Of a DNA stretch of 64,000 nt, positions 58,104-64,000 are shown piece after piece. A program made the translations under genes and the position numbers. The notes under the pieces are model-generated. The model did not search any database. It was not told where the DNA came from and saw nothing but the letters and a program-made list of their open reading frames with translations. The first letter of the stretch is position 1. Every line of letters begins with the position of its first letter. Source of the stretch: Bacteroidota bacterium. Its GTDB lineage: Bacteria > Bacteroidota > Bacteroidia > Chitinophagales > Chitinophagaceae. The DNA is taken from NCBI GenBank assembly GCA_013289175.1, contig JABDAN010000005.1, positions 23,016 to 87,015 of the forward strand, given 5' to 3'.

Positions 58104-58529
58104 TTATAAATTGGTTACAACTAAATTCTCTGTAGTCTTTGTTTTCACCGAAAACTTACGCGCAACTTCTTCAGAAGCAGTGCGGATGATAAAAGTGGGA
58201 TGTAATTCGGCTTCTGCGTTGGCGATGCGGATGTTCTTTTCGAAATTAGTTCCGGAGAAAGCAGCCTGGTATACTATTTCATCGGCATCATTTTTTATGA
58301 TGAGATAAAATTTTTCACCGGTTTTGTTTTCAAATTCCAGGTGGAATACCAATCCGTCTTCGGCTTTTCCAACAAAACTTACAGTCAATTCCTTGTCGGC
58401 TGGACTGATAATTTTTTCAATGATCGGTGCTGCATGTACTGCGCTGGCAGAACCAAGTGATAAGATCACGGCTGCTGCAAGTGCCGATGCTGATTTTTTC
58501 AAATTAAAGGATGCGATTACTGGTTTCAT
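58104..58529 (-). CDS. Hypothetical secreted protein
   Basis: Signal AAAVILSLGSASAVHA; beta-rich 141 aa. Confidence 0.7.
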   Translation of the reverse strand: MKPVIASFNLKKSASALAAAVILSLGSASAVHAAPIIEKIISPADKELTVSFVGKAEDGLVFHLEFENKTGEKFYLIIKNDADEIVYQAAFSGTNFEKNIRIANAEAELHPTFIIRTASEEVARKFSVKTKTTENLVVTNL

Positions 58530-58756
58530 AATGTGACGATTTAATAAGTGAAAAATAATTGAACAAAATCTTTACGGCAAGAATCATCAGTAATTATGGA
58601 AGCAAAAGTGAGGGCAACCGGTTGATAATACCTGATGAGAAATGATCCGATTGGATGCTGTTAATTCTCAATTCCAGAACAAATATAACCCGCATTCAAC
58701 AGGGTGAAAGTCCAAAAATGCCCGATTTTATCATGGCAAAGCCCTTTATGGAAATG

Positions 58757-58785
58757 TTAAAACCCTTGACTGGCAAGGGTTTTAA
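58757..58785. terminator. Bidirectional-looking hairpin downstream of M13 peptidase gene
   Basis: ttaaaacccttg-actgg-caagggttttaa perfect 12-bp stem. Confidence 0.75.
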
Positions 58786-58829
58786 GCATTTTTTCTTATG
58801 ATGACCAAGCACCTTATATGACCAGAATA

Positions 58830-60851
58830 TTACCAGATTTTCACCCGGACACTGTCAGGTCTGTACATGGAATCGCTGGGTTGTACATTGAATGCAGCGT
58901 AAAATGCGGGCATGTTGGAGAGCGGTCCATTCACGCGCCACATGGAAGATGAATGGGGATCCGTTAGGGCTCTGCTGATAAGCGCCGCTTCGCGCATCTT
59001 GATCTTCCAGACCTGAGCATGTGAGAGGAAAAAGCGCTGGTCAGGTGTAAATCCGTCAATTTTTTCATTTCTTTTACCCTGTTCCGTTTTCTTGAATGCA
59101 GCATAAGCTAGGGCAAGACCACCGTTGTCTGCAATATTTTCCCCCTCAGTCAGGCTGCCGTTCAGGTGAAAAGTATCGACAGCAATATAGTTGTTGTACT
59201 GATTTATAATATTTTGGGCCCTTTTCTTAAATTGAATGGCGTCATTGGGAGACCACCATTCTTTAAGATTGCCATCTGCATCATACTGCCTGCCCTGATC
59301 GTCAAAGCCATGGGTGATTTCGTGGCCGATAACCAGTCCAATGGCACCGTAGTTGACCGCGTCGTCACCGTGAGAAAAGTAAAACGGCGGTTGGAGAATA
59401 CCAGCAGGGAAGTTGATATTGTTTTGGGTCGGATCGTAATACGCATTGATGGTCGGAGGAGTCATTTGCCATTCCGTACGATCAACTGGTTTGCCGATTT
59501 TTGCCAGATCTCGTTTGTATCGGTAGTTGGCCGTCCCCTTCAGGTTTGCAATGATATTGTCTTTGGTAATATCAATCGATGAATAATCTTTCCATTTATC
59601 GGGGAACCCGATCTTTTTCACAATGGCGTGCAATTTGATCAGGGCCTTTTGTTTGGTGGAATCACTCATCCAGTCCAGCTGCTGGATTCTTTCGGCATAG
59701 GTTGAAAGGATGTTGTCTACCAGCGATCCGATTCGCTCTTTGTCGGCTGTTGTAAAATATTGCTGAACATAAATTTGCCCGAGATTGTCTCCCAGTTCAT
59801 TGTCCACCATATTGGTCATTCTCTTCCATCTTTCAAGCATTATTTTTTGACCGGTAAGCAATTGCTCATAAGTAAATTTAGCATCCACAAAATCATGGGA
59901 AAGATAATCTGCGTCGTCGTTCACCACATGAAAACACAGGTAGTTTTTTAAGGTTTCCATGGGTGTGTTGTTCAAAATAACATTCAGTCCCTTAAAAAAT
60001 GCCGGTTGACCAACGAGGATCGTATCGTTGGTAACCCCAAGCAACAAAAGCCATTTTTTTAATTCCGGTTTAGCGGAAACGATTATTTTATTATAGTTGG
60101 CGATTGGATCGCGCAGTTGTTCAGGCGACTTGGAAATCTTTGCAATCGCTGTTTCCAGGTTAAATACGGATTGGGCGGCCATTGCAGCGGCTGACGGGGT
60201 TTGACCGATCAAGGTAAAGGTCTTGGTAATATAAGCGATATAGGCCTGGCGGATATGAGCAATGGCGGAGTCCTTGATAAAATAATAATCCTTGCTGGGC
60301 AATCCGAGACCCCCCTGATTGAAATGAGCTGCATTGACCATGCTGTTTCGGTCATCGGGTTGCACAAAAAAATTAAAGAACGGGCCATGATTGATCGCAT
60401 ATTCTTTGGCAATTTCCTGGTATAACGCTGCCTTGTTATTTATAGCAGCGATGCTATCCAGCTCTTCTTTTATAGGAAGAAATCCTTTCTTTTCAATGCC
60501 AATGGAATCCATGGCACTGGCGTACAAGTCTCCGGTTTGCTGGGCTACAGAACCTTTTAGGGCGCCCGATACGCCGGTCAGCGAATCCAAAATGCGGTGC
60601 AAACGGACGGTGGTACTATCGCGAAGGATGATAAAAGCTCCCCATGAAGACTGAGCCGGAGGAATCTGGGTATTTTTCAACCAGGTGCCGTTGGCAAACA
60701 GGTAAAAATTTTCCTGGGGTTTCACGCTGCTGTCTTCAGAGGAAATATCCAGTGGATCGGCCTGGTTCTCAGCCGTGTCGGAGTGAACAGGGCTCTGACA
60801 GGAAAATAGGATCCCCGAGAAAGCCAACAAAATAGGAAGAAAACGTTTCAT
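58830..60851 (-). CDS. M13-family metallopeptidase (neprilysin-like)
   Basis: VIGHEITHGFDDQGRQYDADGNL; ENIADNGGLALAYAAF; MYRPDSVRVKIW. Confidence 0.95.
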   Translation of the reverse strand: MKRFLPILLAFSGILFSCQSPVHSDTAENQADPLDISSEDSSVKPQENFYLFANGTWLKNTQIPPAQSSWGAFIILRDSTTVRLHRILDSLTGVSGALKGSVAQQTGDLYASAMDSIGIEKKGFLPIKEELDSIAAINNKAALYQEIAKEYAINHGPFFNFFVQPDDRNSMVNAAHFNQGGLGLPSKDYYFIKDSAIAHIRQAYIAYITKTFTLIGQTPSAAAMAAQSVFNLETAIAKISKSPEQLRDPIANYNKIIVSAKPELKKWLLLLGVTNDTILVGQPAFFKGLNVILNNTPMETLKNYLCFHVVNDDADYLSHDFVDAKFTYEQLLTGQKIMLERWKRMTNMVDNELGDNLGQIYVQQYFTTADKERIGSLVDNILSTYAERIQQLDWMSDSTKQKALIKLHAIVKKIGFPDKWKDYSSIDITKDNIIANLKGTANYRYKRDLAKIGKPVDRTEWQMTPPTINAYYDPTQNNINFPAGILQPPFYFSHGDDAVNYGAIGLVIGHEITHGFDDQGRQYDADGNLKEWWSPNDAIQFKKRAQNIINQYNNYIAVDTFHLNGSLTEGENIADNGGLALAYAAFKKTEQGKRNEKIDGFTPDQRFFLSHAQVWKIKMREAALISRALTDPHSSSMWRVNGPLSNMPAFYAAFNVQPSDSMYRPDSVRVKIW

Positions 60852-60957
60852 ATTATTTTTTTAGGAGGAGCGAAAATAACATAATGTCAACTGTTTACGC
60901 AAGAAATATGATTGGCGGATCGCAGATTTAAAAAAATAATATACCCAGATTGCATAT

Positions 60958-60973
60958 TTAAACAAACGTTTAA
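60958..60973. promoter_or_regulatory. Putative TetR operator
   Basis: TTAAAC-AAAC-GTTTAA inverted repeat abutting TAATTTTG (60975-60982) and the TetR gene start (60987). Confidence 0.6.
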
Positions 60974-60986
60974 TTAATTTTGCGCC

Positions 60987-61622
60987 ATGAAACCATCTTT
61001 ATCTTCCAAACAGGTCCTTTTAATGGACACAGCGGAATTGTTATTCTCCCAAAAAGGTTTCGATGGTACCTCGGTTCGGGATATCGCGGAAGCGGCGGGT
61101 ATCAATACAGCCATGATCTCATACTATTTCGGTTCCAAGGAAAAGTTGATGGAGGAAATTTTCGAAAGAAAAAGCCTGAATATCAAAGAGAAAGTAGACG
61201 ACTTGTTAAAGGATAACAGCCTGGATCCCTTGGAGAAAATGTATAGCTTGGTGGATGTATATATTGACGGTATCCTACAAAGAAAAACTTTCCACCGGAT
61301 TCTGCTCTGCGAACAGATCATCAACCAGAATCCTTCCATTATCCAGATGCTGGACAAAATGAAGACAAAAAATTCCGAATACATCAATGATCTGATCCGG
61401 GTAGGCCAGAAAAAGGGCATTTTCAAAAAAAATATTGATATACCCATGATGACCAACACGCTGATTGGTACGGTGTCCCACACGCTGGTAAACCTGGATT
61501 TTTACAGAACCTACCACCATATGGAAACTATGAGTGACGAAGAATTCGAACGGCAGGTGAGAAAGAAATTATCAGTTCATATCAAAAATATTTACAAAGC
61601 AATCTTAACGCATGAATCTTAG
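60987..61622 (+). CDS. TetR/AcrR-family regulator
   Basis: LLMDTAELLFSQKGFDGTSVRDIAEAAGINTAMISYYFGSKEKLMEEIF. Confidence 0.95.
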   Translation: MKPSLSSKQVLLMDTAELLFSQKGFDGTSVRDIAEAAGINTAMISYYFGSKEKLMEEIFERKSLNIKEKVDDLLKDNSLDPLEKMYSLVDVYIDGILQRKTFHRILLCEQIINQNPSIIQMLDKMKTKNSEYINDLIRVGQKKGIFKKNIDIPMMTNTLIGTVSHTLVNLDFYRTYHHMETMSDEEFERQVRKKLSVHIKNIYKAILTHES

Positions 61623-62943
61623 AACAACCATAACAGCAAATGTCTTTGCTTCGTTTTTGCTCTTATCCCTGAGCGGTCATAGTCAGGACAACGGCCGGAA
61701 AATTACAATGGAAGAAGCCATTGACCTCAGTATTAAAAACAGCAAATCCTTAGGAGCGGACCAGGCCCGAATTGAGCAGGCAACTGCCAATACGACCATT
61801 TCAAAACAAAACCAACTACCGGATTTGAAAATCAGTGGGTCATACCTGCGCGTTACCCAACCGGATATTACGCAGGCTAAACCACCCAGTACACCGGGTC
61901 AGCCCATTACGGTTAACCAGGCAGCTTATGGAATTGCCAATCTTTCCTTGCCTGTCTATTCCGGAATGAAAATTCAGTATGGAATAAAATCCTCTGAATT
62001 TTTGGAAAAAGCCGCTATGCTCGACGCCGATCAGGATAAAGACGCAGTCATCCTAAACACCATCGATGCATTCAGCAATTTGTACAAAGCAAAAGCCAAC
62101 CTGCGGGTAATTCAGGAAAATCTGGCCCAGTCAAGATCCAGAGATGCAGACTTTGCCAATCTCGAAAAAAACGGACTACTCGCACGCAACGACAAATTAA
62201 AGGCCTTGTTGCAGACAGCCAATATCGAACTGACGCTGGCAGATGTGGAAAATAATTTGAAGGTTACCATGGTCAACATGAATATCATGCTGGGTCTTCC
62301 GGAAGAAACCGTGTTATTGCCTGATTCTTCGAGTCTGGTGGAACCTGGTGCCGTGAAGAGTGTTCAAGACTATGAACAACTGGCGCTGCAAAACCGCAAA
62401 GACATGCAGGCAATAGGATACCGCAAGCAAGCCTCTCAAGTCGGCATAAAATCAGCAAAAGCTGACTATTATCCGTCGCTGGCCCTTACGGGTGGATATA
62501 TTGCTTTGGACGTCCCCAATTTTATCACTGTGACGAACGCTTTTACTTTCGGAGTCGGGCTTTCCTACAATGTTTCTTCCCTGTGGAAGACAAACGCTCA
62601 CGTGTCACAGGCGAGAGCCAAGCTTGCAGAAGTGCAGGCCAATGAAGAAGAAATGAATGAAAATATTAGACGTCAGGTCAACCAGGCTTATGAATCGCTG
62701 TTGACTGCTCAGAAAAAAGTGGAAGTCAGTAAAATTGCGATAGAACAGGGCGTCGAGAACTATAAGATTGTAAAAAACAAGTACGATAATAGTCTGCTGA
62801 CCGTCACAGATTTGCTGGATGCCAATGCGCTGATGCTGCAAAGTGAGATCAGCCTTGAACTGGCTAAAGCCGATGCGATCCTGGCATACAATACTTTATT
62901 GGAAAAAGCCGGAATACTGGCATCAACCCGGAATATAAAATAA
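61612..62943 (+). CDS. TolC-family outer-membrane efflux protein
   Basis: ITMEEAIDLSIKNSKSLGADQARIEQA..; ENYKIVKNKYDNSLLTVTDLLDAN. Confidence 0.95.
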   Translation: MNLRTTITANVFASFLLLSLSGHSQDNGRKITMEEAIDLSIKNSKSLGADQARIEQATANTTISKQNQLPDLKISGSYLRVTQPDITQAKPPSTPGQPITVNQAAYGIANLSLPVYSGMKIQYGIKSSEFLEKAAMLDADQDKDAVILNTIDAFSNLYKAKANLRVIQENLAQSRSRDADFANLEKNGLLARNDKLKALLQTANIELTLADVENNLKVTMVNMNIMLGLPEETVLLPDSSSLVEPGAVKSVQDYEQLALQNRKDMQAIGYRKQASQVGIKSAKADYYPSLALTGGYIALDVPNFITVTNAFTFGVGLSYNVSSLWKTNAHVSQARAKLAEVQANEEEMNENIRRQVNQAYESLLTAQKKVEVSKIAIEQGVENYKIVKNKYDNSLLTVTDLLDANALMLQSEISLELAKADAILAYNTLLEKAGILASTRNIK

Positions 62944-62965
62944 CAACCTTTAATTATTAAGTTTT

Positions 62966-64000
62966 ATGGCAAACGAAAACGTTGAACAGGCACAACCCCC
63001 CAAAAAGAAAAGCAAAGTATTTCCGATCATATTGATTGCGCTTGTCGTTGGTGGCAGCTGGTTTGGAATTACAAAGTGGCACCATGCACAACTACATGCT
63101 GAAACAGACGATGCCCAAATTGCAGCGAATATCAGTCCGATCATTCCCCGCATTTCCGGTTATATCAAAGAAGTACGTGTATCCGACAACCAGCTTGTCA
63201 AAAAAGGGGATACCCTGCTGATTCTCGATGACAGGGACCAGCTCATTAAAGTAGCTCAGGCAGAAGCGGCCATGGCCACAGCGCAGAGCAACCTTGTTTC
63301 TGCTAAAGCGAGTTTTGCAGCCGCTCATTCTAATATTGGCGCTACAGAATTTGCAACGCTTGCCATTGATGGACAGATAGAAAAAGCGAAGGTAGCCGTT
63401 TGGCAAAGTACCCAGGAATTTGACCGGTATGCCAACCTGGTAAAAGACCATTCCGTAACACAGCAACAGTATGAAGACAAGCTGGCTGCCAAGGAAACAG
63501 CAGAAAAACAACTGCTGATACTCGAACAGCAGCGTAAACAAGCAACCAGTCAAACCAATGCAGTTAGCACGCAGAGTATTGCTACTTCATCTCAGATTAG
63601 TATAGCCAGCGCAACCATCAAACAAAGGCAGGTAGATGTGGACGACGCAAAACTGAATTTGTCTTATACGGTAATCACCGCACCTGCCAGTGGATTGATA
63701 GGCAAAGTAAATGTGCAGGTTGGTCAATTTCTCAGTGCGGGACAATCCATTTTCAGCATTGTCCTGGATCAGAGTTTATGGGTGATCGCAAATTTTAAAG
63801 AAACCCAATACAGCAAGATCAGGATCGGTCAGCCCGTTGAGATCGATGTGGACGCCATTCCTGGTCACAAATTCGACGGTACGGTATCTTCTTTTTCTCC
63901 TGCAACCGGTGCCACTTTTGCGCTCTTGCCTCCGGATAATGCCAGCGGCAATTTTGTAAAAGTTGTACAGCGACTCCCGATTAAAATTGAATTCAGCGAT
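62966..64000 (+). CDS. HlyD/EmrA-family membrane fusion protein (3' end outside window)
   Basis: Open frame from ATG 62966 to window end; AETDDAQIAANISPIIPRISGYIKEVRVSDNQLVKKGDTLLILDD; follows TolC gene. Confidence 0.93.
   Translation, partial: MANENVEQAQPPKKKSKVFPIILIALVVGGSWFGITKWHHAQLHAETDDAQIAANISPIIPRISGYIKEVRVSDNQLVKKGDTLLILDDRDQLIKVAQAEAAMATAQSNLVSAKASFAAAHSNIGATEFATLAIDGQIEKAKVAVWQSTQEFDRYANLVKDHSVTQQQYEDKLAAKETAEKQLLILEQQRKQATSQTNAVSTQSIATSSQISIASATIKQRQVDVDDAKLNLSYTVITAPASGLIGKVNVQVGQFLSAGQSIFSIVLDQSLWVIANFKETQYSKIRIGQPVEIDVDAIPGHKFDGTVSSFSPATGATFALLPPDNASGNFVKVVQRLPIKIEFSD

Overview
This 64 kb window looks like a Bacteroidota chromosome, most likely Chitinophagaceae/Sphingobacteriia-like: TonB-dependent receptor, DUF4249, T9SS/gliding C-terminal domain, LytTR/LytS pair, TAnnTTTG-type -7 boxes and no obvious Shine-Dalgarno sites. 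It is mostly ordinary core and metabolic content, with three tRNA genes (Leu-GAG, Gly-GCC, Leu-TAA). The stretch at about 6.33-10.05 kb, directly downstream of the tRNA-Gly/tRNA-Leu pair, is different: AT-rich, gene-poor and full of decayed coding sequence. It holds excisionase-like HTH fragments, an unidentified frameshifted ORF and a DUF3175-like pseudogene with compensating frameshifts. Inside it lies an apparently intact three-gene minus-strand cassette: a MauE/DoxX-like redox membrane protein, a short secreted four-Cys DUF6520-like peptide, and a membrane-anchored propeller-like protein. A perfect 12-bp-stem hairpin separates peptide and propeller. This cassette is my main candidate for an undescribed system (dedicated disulfide formation for a secreted peptide). 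Other regions worth a look are a 16.5-25.4 kb TBDR / beta-helix / YncE-like / purple-acid-phosphatase / imelysin-like-diheme-peroxidase cluster, a putative copper module (HYC_CC_PP, HMA, barrel-like protein) at 48.5-50.35 kb, and a recurring TA[A/T]TTTTGC promoter motif. No CRISPR array, rRNA or intact transposase was recognised. Family assignments are from reading the sequences, not from database searches.
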